NCBI GenBank assembly: GCA_002404515.1
Contig: DHJV01000017.1
Location: 1 to 32,375, forward strand
Source of the DNA: Lachnospiraceae bacterium UBA4711
Lineage (GTDB): Bacteria > Bacillota > Clostridia > Lachnospirales > Lachnospiraceae
Direction: 5' to 3'
DNA: 32,375 nt
Numbering within the stretch: the stretch's first letter is position 1; each line of letters begins with the position of its first letter. Below the pieces are notes generated by a model. That model was given only the letters and a program-made list of their open reading frames with translations, ran no database searches and had not been told where the DNA came from. Made by a program: the position numbers and the translations under genes. This document shows positions 15,003-23,983 of the stretch, piece by piece.

Positions 15003-17015
15003 TCAAAAAAGATTAACCAGCTTCTGCCAGAACGAAAGATGTGCCTTCTCCGTTTCCGCTTCATCTACGGTCTCCGCCGGCTTTTCTATTGCCTCTGTTT
15101 TAATTACAAACTGTACCGATGTCACATTTGTATTCTTGTCAGAAATAAATGAGTGTGTCGGACCATTATCCCCTGATATCGACGACACCATGGAATCGAT
15201 CTGATCGCCAATCTGTTCATCCATGCCTTCTGTTTTTTCCGCAAATTCACCCGTTCCATCAGCAAGCTTTTTTGTTCCATCATATAGTTTTGCTACAGCA
15301 TCATTCAGATTTCCGACAGAAACCTTAAGAACACCGGTACTGCTATACAGCTTATCCATATTTACCTTCAGACTGTTCGCGCCAGATGCCGCATTACTTA
15401 CCGCATTTGTATAGGAGACCAACCCCTGATAAAATGTTCCATAATTATCAAGCTGGCCTTTCAGAGCAGATACCTGTTCTGCCGTAGCGCTCACCTTTGC
15501 CACCGCTGCATTGATTTGTGCAGTCACTTCATCAGATCCCATCATCTGCTGGATATAAGCCTCACGAATCTGAGACTTCTGATACTCGGAAAGACTATCC
15601 AACGCTCCCTGCAGAATTTGATCTTTCTGCTCTTGTGTAAGCTTTGCCGCTGCCCCACTTAATATCTGTGATTTCTGTTCATCTGTCATACCGGAAACAG
15701 CCTGCGCTACCTTTTGTTTTCCATCTTCCGACTGGAGATACATATTTGCCTGTTCGTCCGTACATCCGCTTTGTATGAGCTGTTCATAGACCGCCTGTGC
15801 TGCAACCTGTGCATACAGTGTATCTGCCTGCTTTGAAATATATGACAGATAGATTGATTCGGACTGTGTCTGGATGTATCCCTGATATAATTCAGCCGCT
15901 TTCTCATTTACCTGTGACGTCACCTGTTGTAATGCTGCCTGATACGCTTCATTATACACAGCATCTGCATTCATCGTTCCAAGCAGTCCAACAAGTACAT
16001 CTGAATACGTGGCCGGAGTCAGTGTCACGGTCTCGAATCCATTTGCACTAAGCTGACTGTTCAGTGCTGTTGCCGCTGCACTGCAAAGTCCCTCATATGC
16101 GGTATATGCACCGTTTTTCAACTGGTCACTCTTTTGGGTCAAGGTTGAAAGACCGGAAGATAATTCCCCTGCACCGCCTGCCAAGGTACCGACTCCCGAA
16201 TTCAGTTCTCCAACCTTGCTATTCAATGTGCCTGTAGCATCTGCAAGCGTTCCTGTTCCTGTACTAACATCAGACGCCCCATTATTGACAGTATCAACAG
16301 CCTCAACAATTTCGTTTACTTTGTCCGTTAATTCTGCATCATCTATTTCTATATCCAGATTCAGATGTACACCATTTATGGTAACCGCATCCATTGAAAA
16401 ATCCGTTACATCTGCACATATAACTGCATCCACGCCTTTCCCCGGCAGGATTGTATACGTGAGCTGTTTCTTGCTTCCAACATTTGCCTCGGTCGCCCCC
16501 TCTGCCTTTATATTTGTAAAATTATCTGTATCGAATGAAAAAGCAGCCTGAAGCGCATAATTATCATAGAAATCGCCCTTGTAGTCTTGATTTTTATCTA
16601 CCTTGAACTTTATTTCCAATGCACCGCTTTTGCCGGCTAAATCTTCACCCGCATACTCCTTTCCATCAAGGAAATACCGGATCGATATATCCCATGGAAG
16701 ATTCCTATTCTTCATTGTTCCCTGATAGTAGACCCTGTCAGCATCCGAAGAAAATGAAATCTGATCTCCACTCTGTGAAATTTCATCTGTTGTGTTCAAC
16801 ATCTTAACTGCTGAATAATCGCCATAGTCGGTAATCTCTCCGCCCGAAAAAATATTGACTGCCTCCATATCATTAACATTTCCTGCACTATCTGTCATCA
16901 CATAAATAACTTCTTCCTTTTCTGATGGCAGTGTTGCTGCACACACCGGCATTCCCATAGAACCGGCTAATAATAATGATAACATTCCAGCGGTTATTTT
17001 CTTTCCTGTTTTCAT
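15003..17015 (-). CDS. Secreted LxxG-repeat / YhgE-like coiled-coil protein paired with MMPL transporter
   Basis: 670 aa from ATG 17015, in an ATGA overlap with the transporter stop; GGAGG site. A signal peptide (about 1-27) with Sec-type cleavage after VCA is visible. A beta-rich region (about 30-230) is followed by Leu/Gly repeats of the LxxGxxxLxxG kind (about 250-300 and 600-640), which are shared with YhgE/Pip and EsaA-like proteins. An Ala/Gln-rich helical middle (about 310-560) joins them. Unlike YhgE/Pip proteins there is no run of membrane helices at the C-terminus. Coupled translation with MMPL implies an extracytoplasmic partner of that transporter. Confidence 0.8.
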   Translation of the reverse strand: MKTGKKITAGMLSLLLAGSMGMPVCAATLPSEKEEVIYVMTDSAGNVNDMEAVNIFSGGEITDYGDYSAVKMLNTTDEISQSGDQISFSSDADRVYYQGTMKNRNLPWDISIRYFLDGKEYAGEDLAGKSGALEIKFKVDKNQDYKGDFYDNYALQAAFSFDTDNFTNIKAEGATEANVGSKKQLTYTILPGKGVDAVICADVTDFSMDAVTINGVHLNLDIEIDDAELTDKVNEIVEAVDTVNNGASDVSTGTGTLADATGTLNSKVGELNSGVGTLAGGAGELSSGLSTLTQKSDQLKNGAYTAYEGLCSAAATALNSQLSANGFETVTLTPATYSDVLVGLLGTMNADAVYNEAYQAALQQVTSQVNEKAAELYQGYIQTQSESIYLSYISKQADTLYAQVAAQAVYEQLIQSGCTDEQANMYLQSEDGKQKVAQAVSGMTDEQKSQILSGAAAKLTQEQKDQILQGALDSLSEYQKSQIREAYIQQMMGSDEVTAQINAAVAKVSATAEQVSALKGQLDNYGTFYQGLVSYTNAVSNAASGANSLKVNMDKLYSSTGVLKVSVGNLNDAVAKLYDGTKKLADGTGEFAEKTEGMDEQIGDQIDSMVSSISGDNGPTHSFISDKNTNVTSVQFVIKTEAIEKPAETVDEAETEKAHLSFWQKLVNLF

Positions 17016-19066
17016 GCTTCCATTTCCTCCGTTTTTCTTTTTTTCACAATCCATTTATCAGACAAATACAGTAATCCCGGTAAAACAAACAATATAATCG
17101 CAAGAGAACATAAGGTTCCCTTTCCAAGGAAATATCCAAGCTGCGAAAGAAGTCCATGCGTCGAAAATGCACCGAGAAGGAATCCTACAACAGTAAGTAC
17201 ACTTCCCGAAGTCAGTACCGATACTGTTACCGCCGAAATCGTATTTACAACGGCATCTTTTTTTGAATTGCTTTGGCGCATTTCCCTGTACCGGTCTGTC
17301 AGAAGGATGGCATAATCCACCGTTGCACCGAGCTGAACTGAACTGATAATCAGATATGCTATATAAAATATTGATTTATCCGCAAAATACGGTATTGCAA
17401 GGTTTATCCAGATTGCGGTTTCTATTGCCAAAACAAGAATTACCGGCAGAACCAGTGATCTCATCGTGATCAGGAGTACCAGGAAAACTGCCCCGATTGC
17501 AACAAGGTTGACCTTGACTGTATCTGCTGTTACCGTATCCATCAGATCATAGGTCGATATACCTTCTCCTGCCAGATACCATTCCCCGGGATAGAACTTT
17601 TCCGCAGTTTTTCTTACATTTTCCACCAAAGCAAAGGTATCATTTCCTTCATAATCAGCATCCATTGTCAAAACCATACGTGTATAATGTTCACTGTTTA
17701 ACTTTGACAACACTCCATGATCAAGATATTGTTCCGGTATTTCTGTTCCCACAGTATCTACATAAGACAGAATGCTTTTTACCTGCGGGATTTCATGAAG
17801 GGCATCCGATAATTTCTTTTCCTGTGCCGTACTGTCAAGCGGTATCATAAGCACATAGGTGTCACTTTTTCCAAATGCAGCTTCAATCTTTTCGGTATCC
17901 GCTCCCGGCTGTGTATTTGTTCCAAACAAGTGAGATGCACCGTAATAAAAGCTGTTTGCATTTGATGCCAGATAGCTCGGTATAATGAGTATGGCAAAGA
18001 CAATCACACACGGAATCATAATACGGCTGACAAGCTTTCCAAATTTCTTAAAAGACGGGACAAACGGTCTGTGTTTTGTCTTATCAACCCATTTATACGT
18101 AGCCAGTATCAACGATGGCATAAAGACAAACACAGTAATCAGACTAATTGCCACACCTTTGGCTAATGCCAGTCCTAAATCCGGTCCGATTCTGAATCGC
18201 ATAAGGCATAACGCGACAAATCCGATTACCGTCGTCAACCCACTCGATAAAATGGAGCTTGTCGACATGATTAATGCCTGTACCATTGCCTTTTCAGGAT
18301 CAGAGGCTGTCTTGCGGCATTCCGTAAAACGGTGCAAAAGAAAAACTGAATAATCAAGCGATACCGCAAGCTGCAGGATACTGCCTGCTGCATTTGTCAC
18401 AAAGGATATTTCTCCAAAAATGAGATTCGTTCCACCATTTATCACAATCGCGACACCAAGTCCTGCCAGAACAATCGCCGGTTCAACAAAAGAGGTCGTT
18501 GTAATTATCAGGACAAGGACCACAAATATCACTGCAAAAGCAGTAATTTTTGACACTTCTTTAACTGTACTTGCTGTCGCATATGCAGTCGTGACAGCAC
18601 TTCCTGACATCGCATTATCCGGACCGATAATTTCACGGATTTCATTTACAGCTTCTTTTCTTTTATCTTCCTCTATTGTCACAGAAAAAAGCGCATGATT
18701 GTCCTTATAATACTTCTCCACAGTATCCGGATCAGACATTTCCAGTGGTGTTGTGATATTAACCACATCATCCAGCCAGGTAACATCGGTCACACCATCT
18801 ACAGCCAGAATCTTTTCTTTATAATTAAGTGCCTCTGGAACAGATACATTTTCTACCATTACACGGGCATTGGGAATCCCACCATCATATTCCTGATTCA
18901 TCAATTCCAGAGCCTTTGTGGACGCACTTTCTGCCGGAAGGTAATCATACATATCATAATCTACCGCCACAAACTGCTTGCATACCAGGCACACGATAAA
19001 TACAATCATAAAAACTACAATTATCACTTTTCGTCTCTTTACTATGTGTTCATAGAATTTAGCCAT
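17012..19066 (-). CDS. MMPL/RND family transporter
   Basis: 684 aa; ATG with AAGGAG site. One N-terminal helix, an outer domain (about 35-170), five helices, a second outer domain after about residue 360, and the last five or six helices. Both halves have the RND proton-relay type motif (SLDYSVFLLHRF and TVDYAILLTDRY). Gram-positive MMPL proteins export lipids, siderophores or drugs. Operon with the secreted LxxG protein; a TetR gene diverges from it. Confidence 0.92.
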   Translation of the reverse strand: MAKFYEHIVKRRKVIIVVFMIVFIVCLVCKQFVAVDYDMYDYLPAESASTKALELMNQEYDGGIPNARVMVENVSVPEALNYKEKILAVDGVTDVTWLDDVVNITTPLEMSDPDTVEKYYKDNHALFSVTIEEDKRKEAVNEIREIIGPDNAMSGSAVTTAYATASTVKEVSKITAFAVIFVVLVLIITTTSFVEPAIVLAGLGVAIVINGGTNLIFGEISFVTNAAGSILQLAVSLDYSVFLLHRFTECRKTASDPEKAMVQALIMSTSSILSSGLTTVIGFVALCLMRFRIGPDLGLALAKGVAISLITVFVFMPSLILATYKWVDKTKHRPFVPSFKKFGKLVSRIMIPCVIVFAILIIPSYLASNANSFYYGASHLFGTNTQPGADTEKIEAAFGKSDTYVLMIPLDSTAQEKKLSDALHEIPQVKSILSYVDTVGTEIPEQYLDHGVLSKLNSEHYTRMVLTMDADYEGNDTFALVENVRKTAEKFYPGEWYLAGEGISTYDLMDTVTADTVKVNLVAIGAVFLVLLITMRSLVLPVILVLAIETAIWINLAIPYFADKSIFYIAYLIISSVQLGATVDYAILLTDRYREMRQSNSKKDAVVNTISAVTVSVLTSGSVLTVVGFLLGAFSTHGLLSQLGYFLGKGTLCSLAIILFVLPGLLYLSDKWIVKKRKTEEMEA

Positions 19067-19301
19067 TTTGTTTTATCTCCTTGTTTGTTTATAACCCCGC
19101 TATTTTTTGGTGACATTGTAATAAAATAATACACGCCTTAAAACGGACAATTCCATAGGGAAAAGGTAAAAACCGGACAAATCGATATTAATTGATGGGA
19201 AAATAATGATATTTATAAACATTAACCATATAATCTGTATTCACTATTGAATCATTTTCCGGTCATGTGTATAATAATCAGGAAAGGATCGGTAAATTGA
19301 C
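19067..19301. promoter_or_regulatory. Divergent control region between MMPL operon and TetR gene
   Basis: 235 bp without a gene. It has two direct CGGACAA motifs 30 bp apart (about 19145-19151 and 19175-19181), which on the minus strand read TTGTCCG. One of them can serve as -35 for the MMPL operon (TTGTCC, 16 bp, TATTTT). I found no clean palindrome that would mark the TetR operator. Confidence 0.45.
19247..19275 (+). promoter_or_regulatory. Promoter of the TetR gene
   Basis: TTGAAT (19247-19252), 17 bp, TATAAT (19270-19275) with a TG in front of the -10 box. The leader before the ATG is only about 20 bp. Confidence 0.75.
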
Positions 19302-19883
19302 ATGAAGCACGAAATAACATCTATGAATACTAAGAAAATGTTTGCAGCCTCATTGAAAGGGTTCATGGAGAAGAAACCTTTGTCCAAAATTACAATCAGC
19401 GAAATTGTAACAGACTGCGGAGTAAACCGAAAAACCTTTTATTATCATTTTGAAGATATCTATGCATTATTAAAATGGATGTTAGAGCAAGAAGCTATAG
19501 AAGTAATTAAACAGTTTGACTTATCGGTAGACTGCCGGGATACTGTTCTGTTTGTTATGAATTATGTAAGACAAAACAAGCATCTGCTGTGCTGTGCCTA
19601 TGATAGTATGGGTCGCGACGAATTGAGGCACTTTTTCTGTCTTGCTTTTATGGGCATTATAAAAAATTTTATAGATTCTACGGAAAAACAGCTTAATCTT
19701 CACATAGATAAGGATTTCAAGACATTTCTTTCCCACCTCTATGCCGAAGCCGTCTCCGGGTTACTGGTAAGTGAATTTACAAGCAACGAAGACCATGATC
19801 CGGAAAAGGCTGTCGAATTTTTCTCACTGGTAATACAAAGTGCTATTCCAAGTGCGTTAATCAATGCACCGGTCGGATGCTGA
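19302..19883 (+). CDS. TetR/AcrR family regulator divergent from the MMPL operon
   Basis: 193 aa. N-terminal helix-turn-helix at about 25-55 (ITISEIVTDCGVNRKTFYYHF, core CGVNRKTFYYHF); a DhaS-like C-terminal effector domain. AGGAAAGG lies rather far (14 nt) from the ATG at 19302. The internal ATG at 19323 has no better site. The only complete plus-strand gene in the window. By divergence it probably controls the MMPL/LxxG operon, and its ligand is unknown. Confidence 0.88.
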   Translation: MKHEITSMNTKKMFAASLKGFMEKKPLSKITISEIVTDCGVNRKTFYYHFEDIYALLKWMLEQEAIEVIKQFDLSVDCRDTVLFVMNYVRQNKHLLCCAYDSMGRDELRHFFCLAFMGIIKNFIDSTEKQLNLHIDKDFKTFLSHLYAEAVSGLLVSEFTSNEDHDPEKAVEFFSLVIQSAIPSALINAPVGC

Positions 19884-19911
19884 TTGTTACAAAGCTTTCT
19901 CGAAATTGGTC

Positions 19912-20628
19912 TTAAATCCCATTTGTATACATATATACAATCACCGGTACCGTCACAGCAAGCAGCACGACACCAAGTGTCATAATCAATTTATAACCTT
20001 TTCTGTTATTCTCGTCGAGATATTCATCCGGATTCTCTGGATTTATGTAGATACCATAATATGCCCCAATCTCAAAATAATTCAGATTTGTGTACATGCC
20101 TTTTCTAAGAATCTTTTCCTCTCCGTTATAAGAGATACTGTAAACCGGCATCGTTACATGCTTTCTTCTATGCGCACCTGCGGCAGACGCACTTTCAATA
20201 TCAATACATTTTGCCTGAACCGCCTGTGTACATACCCGCTTCAGGTATCGGATTTTTCCAACCGCACTTGCTATCATAATTATCCCGGCAAGCGGAAATA
20301 TCCAGATCAAAATGTATGGTGCATATTGATCCAGCATCGCCAAAGCAATTTCTCCTTTTGTCAAAATACAAATTCCACATACAAGCAATGCAATACCGGC
20401 AAGCGGAAATACCAATAGAATAAATGGATATGGTTTGGCTTTCCTGTTGCAGATTACGGCGATCAAGCCAATCACAAGAAAAAACTGTCCAAACAGCACA
20501 AGAAGAATCCCTGTGTGATTCTCCAGTTTGGAACAAAACAGCATCGCTGCAATCGATCCAAGCCCCCAGATCAGGCAAAGCATTCCAATTATAATTCCCT
20601 TAGGATTGTTGTTCTGATTATCACTCAT
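19912..20628 (-). CDS. DUF3592-like membrane protein
   Basis: 238 aa; AGGA site before ATG. Four N-terminal helices (about 10-130), a soluble segment (about 135-205) with the beta-rich YSISYNGEEKILRKG, and NPENPDEY, followed by a last helix (about 210-233). This arrangement and the N-P-(E/D)-(N/D)-P motif are typical of DUF3592-type proteins, whose function is not known. It follows the GNAT gene by 45 bp and may share its transcript. Confidence 0.75.
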   Translation of the reverse strand: MSDNQNNNPKGIIIGMLCLIWGLGSIAAMLFCSKLENHTGILLVLFGQFFLVIGLIAVICNRKAKPYPFILLVFPLAGIALLVCGICILTKGEIALAMLDQYAPYILIWIFPLAGIIMIASAVGKIRYLKRVCTQAVQAKCIDIESASAAGAHRRKHVTMPVYSISYNGEEKILRKGMYTNLNYFEIGAYYGIYINPENPDEYLDENNRKGYKLIMTLGVVLLAVTVPVIVYMYTNGI

Positions 20629-20673
20629 ATTTTTTCCTGTACCTCCAACACTTCTGCGGTAATTGTATCTACA

Positions 20674-21072
20674 TCATAAATTACAGATCTGAATAGCAGC
20701 ACCATTTTCCATAACGGAAAATCCATGTTTCACATAAAATGGCACATTATTTTTGTCCTCCGGCATTCCTTCAATATACAGGAAGTCTTTATATTTTTCT
20801 TTTATGTATTCGATCATCTTCCCGGCAATCCCCTGTCCCTGATACGCAGGATGAACGAGAACGTAATGTATCTGCGCTAACATTTCAGTATCATCCAGGA
20901 CTCTTGTAAGCCCGACCAGTTTTTCATCGTCCCACACAGTTAATACGGTTGATGAATGCATAAGTGCTTTGTATAAGCGTTCCGGATAATTTCCGGAAAC
21001 CCAGTGAACAGACAAAAACAATTGCTGTACCTGCTCCTGTGTAAATCTCTTTTCCTCTGTAAATGTAAGCAT
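20674..21072 (-). CDS. GNAT family N-acetyltransferase
   Basis: 132 aa; AAGGAG site. Acetyl-CoA binding motif A is visible as VHPAYQGQGIAGKMIEYI (Q-x-x-G-x-A-G at about 77-83), followed by the F-Y-x-x-x-G-F motif B near 110. It transfers acetyl from acetyl-CoA to an unknown amine. It starts 9 bp after the HxlR stop, so it is co-transcribed with that regulator. Confidence 0.88.
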   Translation of the reverse strand: MLTFTEEKRFTQEQVQQLFLSVHWVSGNYPERLYKALMHSSTVLTVWDDEKLVGLTRVLDDTEMLAQIHYVLVHPAYQGQGIAGKMIEYIKEKYKDFLYIEGMPEDKNNVPFYVKHGFSVMENGAAIQICNL

Positions 21073-21081
21073 ATCTTCTCC

Positions 21082-21465
21082 TTATCTATGGTAATCACAT
21101 TTCTGACATTGTACCATTTCGTTTTCACTATCTTCTTTATAAAAAATATCGGACCACTGACAGATACTTTGCAAAATAGGGACGACAGATTTTCCTTTCT
21201 GTGTCAAAGAATATTCCACTTTCGGCGGAATTTCATCATAAGATTTCCGGTCAACAATTCCATCTTCGATCAGATCTTTTAATGTTGCCGCCAGAACCGC
21301 ATCCGTAATGTTATACATTTCCCTTCGTATCTCACTGTAACGCAGCTTCTCATTCGCAGACAGCACGCATATAATTCGCGACTTCCATTTACCGCCAAAT
21401 ACCGCAAGTCCATATTCAAGCGGACATCGTATATCATTGTCCAATTTTTTCTTATATTTTGCCAT
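21082..21465 (-). CDS. HxlR family winged-helix regulator
   Basis: 127 aa. Typical HxlR sequence: CPLEYGLAVFGGKWKSRIICVL, shown as core FGGKWKSRII, then LRYSEIRREM and TLKDLIEDGIVDR, ending in the wing VEYSLTQKG. The C-terminus has an extra CQKCDYHR tail, a possible metal or redox-active Cys pair. Members often respond to thiol-reactive compounds. First gene of a HxlR-GNAT (-DUF3592) unit; its promoter carries matched half-sites. Confidence 0.9.
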   Translation of the reverse strand: MAKYKKKLDNDIRCPLEYGLAVFGGKWKSRIICVLSANEKLRYSEIRREMYNITDAVLAATLKDLIEDGIVDRKSYDEIPPKVEYSLTQKGKSVVPILQSICQWSDIFYKEDSENEMVQCQKCDYHR

Positions 21466-21470
21466 AAAAA

Positions 21471-21523
21471 ATCACCTTGAAGCTTTTTTGTTTCATTATA
21501 GCCTAAAGGTGATATTTTTTGAA
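21471..21523 (-). promoter_or_regulatory. HxlR promoter with inverted half-sites
   Basis: Minus strand TTCAAA (21518-21523), 17 bp, TATAAT (21495-21500). ATCACCTT half-sites in opposite orientation lie at 21471-21478, where they form the ribosome site, and at 21506-21513, inside the promoter spacer. This arrangement would allow autorepression; the protein is not known. Confidence 0.6.
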
Positions 21524-21554
21524 GTTACTATGGAATTTATTAGTATCCTGTATG

Positions 21555-21950
21555 TTAAATTTCTTTTTTGTTATCGACTCCAGGTGTTGTGACAATCACC
21601 TTAGAAGGAGTAATAATCAGTGCACCCTTTGCAGTTGCCGCGCCATTAAACATCTTCTCAACCATAGCCTTAAAGGTATCTACCACTTCGCCCTCGGTCA
21701 CATACTCGGCAGTTCCTTTGATCTGATATCCTTCCAGACTCTGTGCATCATATGCGGAAACCGCAATCTTACCATCATTTGCTTTGATGTTGTTTAATGT
21801 TGTCTCAAGGAAAACATCTCCTACAACCAGCCTGCCATCCTCTGTAACATCCTTAAATGCAACCGGAACCACATTCGGCTCTCCATTTGCACAAGTCGCA
21901 AGATCCCACATACCATTTTTTAATACATTGATTACTGATTCATTTAACAT
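21555..21950 (-). CDS. Pyridoxamine 5'-phosphate oxidase-like flavin-binding protein
   Basis: 131 aa from ATG 21950 with AGGAGG at ideal distance; the frame extends upstream to 22037 without a ribosome site. A split-barrel flavin fold is suggested by MWDLATCANGEPNVVPV, then V-x-D-V-F-L-E-T-T and the GYQIKGTAEY strand. Similar small proteins bind FMN or heme and reduce unknown substrates. It lies upstream of the HxlR gene, in the same direction but with a separate promoter between. Confidence 0.85.
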   Translation of the reverse strand: MLNESVINVLKNGMWDLATCANGEPNVVPVAFKDVTEDGRLVVGDVFLETTLNNIKANDGKIAVSAYDAQSLEGYQIKGTAEYVTEGEVVDTFKAMVEKMFNGAATAKGALIITPSKVIVTTPGVDNKKEI

Positions 21951-22080
21951 ATAATATACCTCCTGTTTCGTATCTATATAAGTCATTTGATACACCCATG
22001 TTAACGAATCTGCTTTTGTTTTGGAAGATATTAGCAAATTTATAAGTCGCTATTAAATTTCATAGTGAGATACACTCTCC

Positions 22081-22167
22081 CTACACCGCATCATTTTCAA
22101 TGTCCTTGATTTTCTTTGCAGGAACACCGCCGACAAGCGTATTGTCAGGCACATCCTTCTTTACAGC
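22081..22167 (-). pseudogene. 3' remnant of a sugar O-acetyltransferase (hexapeptide family)
   Basis: The minus strand from 22167 to the TAG at 22081 encodes 28 residues with AVKKDVPDNTLVGGVPAKKI near the start. That is the ending of maltose/galactoside O-acetyltransferases (V-x-K-D-V-P-D-N-x-x-V-x-G-x-P-A-K). The rest of the gene is missing. The fragment overlaps the last codons of the DMT transporter gene in another frame, which marks a deletion junction. Confidence 0.8.
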
Positions 22168-23099
22168 AATTTAATTGCCGCAGCTCCGAATACCATTATC
22201 AGAACACCAAGTATTTTCTGTATGTTAATTGGCTTTTTGAGCGATTCAAACATTCCAAAATGATCGACCAGAATCCCACCTGTTGTGGAACCAATCAGAA
22301 GAATGACAACCGTCATTCCTGTTCCTACAATTCGTGATAGATAGACATTTGCAAGAATATATAAACCGCCAAGGATTCCTCCAATCCACATCCACCAAGG
22401 ATTTTTTTTAGTTTTATCCTTCTTCTGTTCGGATTTATTGTTTTTCAAATGCAATACAATGCATGTAATTACCAGAAAGATTGTTCCAACCGAAAATGAA
22501 ATAACCGATGCTTTTATTGGAGATCCAACAACTTTACCCAGATAACCATTTACCGCAGTCTGGGTTGCACTTAGCATTCCAGCACAAACACCAAATACTC
22601 TCCATAGCCACAAAGAGACACCTTCCGATTTTTGTTGCTTAGTATTGCCTGTTTTGGCTTCCTTTGCCATCGAAACCAAAACCACACCAACGATCACCAA
22701 TACCGCACCTACAATACGAAATACAGATAATGGCGTTTTCTGGGAATAAAACAGTCCAAAATCATCAATAATCAAGCCCATTAAAATCTGACCAAGAACC
22801 GGTAGCACAACCGTCTGTACTCCACCTAATTTTGAAAACAATAAAATATTTCCTGTCAGAAATATCAGCCCACAGACACCGCCAATCCAGATCCATGTAG
22901 GTTCCTTCAGCAGCTCTGCAAAAGGTATATGTAACCCCTGTCCGGTAATCAGCAATAATGCGGACAGAAAAATTAACGCAACCAGAAACGATACTAAAGA
23001 TGCATTATATGGTGAACCTACCTTTTTTCTTAATCTTGTATTTACACTCGTCTGTATAGGCAGACCGACACCTGCCAGAAATCCTAAGATAATCGACAT
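22161..23099 (-). CDS. DMT family transporter, tandem YdcZ (DUF606) domains
   Basis: 312 aa, about ten helices in two similar halves. Each half begins with the YdcZ type sequence (LPIQTSVNTRLRKKVGSPYNAS in the first; ATQTAVNGYLGKVVGSPIKAS in the second, cores NTRLRKKVGSP and NGYLGKVVGSP). A Lys-rich loop joins them (about 215-235). Bacterial YdcZ proteins are usually single-domain pairs, so this is a fusion. Substrate unknown. It follows the YczE-like gene by 25 bp. The last codons coincide with a rearrangement scar, so the natural end may be lost. Confidence 0.88.
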   Translation of the reverse strand: MSIILGFLAGVGLPIQTSVNTRLRKKVGSPYNASLVSFLVALIFLSALLLITGQGLHIPFAELLKEPTWIWIGGVCGLIFLTGNILLFSKLGGVQTVVLPVLGQILMGLIIDDFGLFYSQKTPLSVFRIVGAVLVIVGVVLVSMAKEAKTGNTKQQKSEGVSLWLWRVFGVCAGMLSATQTAVNGYLGKVVGSPIKASVISFSVGTIFLVITCIVLHLKNNKSEQKKDKTKKNPWWMWIGGILGGLYILANVYLSRIVGTGMTVVILLIGSTTGGILVDHFGMFESLKKPINIQKILGVLIMVFGAAAIKLL

Positions 23100-23124
23100 A
23101 ATTCCACCTTCTGTCCATGTTTGG

Positions 23125-23808
23125 TTATACGGTCACGGATTCTTCAATATCCGGTTCTTTGTGAAGAAATGATACAAACGTCATCTTTTTGTCGATCAGG
23201 TTTCCTGCAATTGCAACACCTTTTCCCATTGTAAATGCTGCCACAACGGTTCCGATTCCAAGTCCCAATATCTTTCCAAGTGCAAAATATGTCATGCACG
23301 CTGTAACAAGCAGACAAGTGACATCAAACGTGATTTTTACTCTTGCATATGGCTTATGGATGATCTCTGACAGATCCCTTGGGAACAGATCGGTTGGTAT
23401 GATCGGCAGCTTGCACCGGTTTGACAACGCGATACCAAAGCAAAGTATTACATAGCTCACTACAAAATAGATGATCCGAAGTGGAATTGAAATCGGCAAT
23501 TTCGTTATCCACAATTCATGCAGATCCATCAATTTACCAAACAGAAAACCTGCCACAAAGCTAAACAGGTAGGATGGAACGAATCGTTTCTTGAGTACCA
23601 TCAATGTAATTACCAGAAGTCCCTGAAATATATACGTCCATGTTCCAAGCGTCAGCTTCGGAAATACCTCGCTAAATGCATACGGCACACTTGATATCGC
23701 AGAAATTCCTGAACCAGACTGGAGCATAAGTAAAACTCCCATGCTGTTTATAATAATTGCAAGCAACAATGCTGCCTCTCCTCTAAGTACAACTCTTCCG
23801 TCTTTCAT
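23125..23808 (-). CDS. YczE/YitT-like membrane protein
   Basis: 227 aa, five to six helices. The N-terminal motif with GVLLMLQSGSGISAISSVPY and the later CKLPIIPTDLFPRDL are typical of the YczE/YyaS family. Function is not known; some family members sit with transporters. GAGG ribosome site. First gene of a two-gene unit with the DMT transporter. Confidence 0.85.
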   Translation of the reverse strand: MKDGRVVLRGEAALLLAIIINSMGVLLMLQSGSGISAISSVPYAFSEVFPKLTLGTWTYIFQGLLVITLMVLKKRFVPSYLFSFVAGFLFGKLMDLHELWITKLPISIPLRIIYFVVSYVILCFGIALSNRCKLPIIPTDLFPRDLSEIIHKPYARVKITFDVTCLLVTACMTYFALGKILGLGIGTVVAAFTMGKGVAIAGNLIDKKMTFVSFLHKEPDIEESVTV

Positions 23809-23856
23809 GCTTTTTGCCTCTTTTTCTTATGAAATATTCGAATTTTTCCAGATGCG

Positions 23857-23885
23857 ATTATAGTCCCATTTTTTCAGGATGGCAA
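23857..23885 (-). promoter_or_regulatory. Promoter of the YczE-DMT unit
   Basis: Minus strand TTGCCA (23880-23885), 17 bp, TATAAT (23857-23862), about 50 bp before the ATG. Confidence 0.7.
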
Positions 23886-23983
23886 TACAGCAAATGAAAT
23901 GGAATATTAGGACATTTATTTCTCTTAAACATTTTAATGCTTTTTCTGTATATCACTAGTCCGGCAAACTGGAAGTTGTCTAT

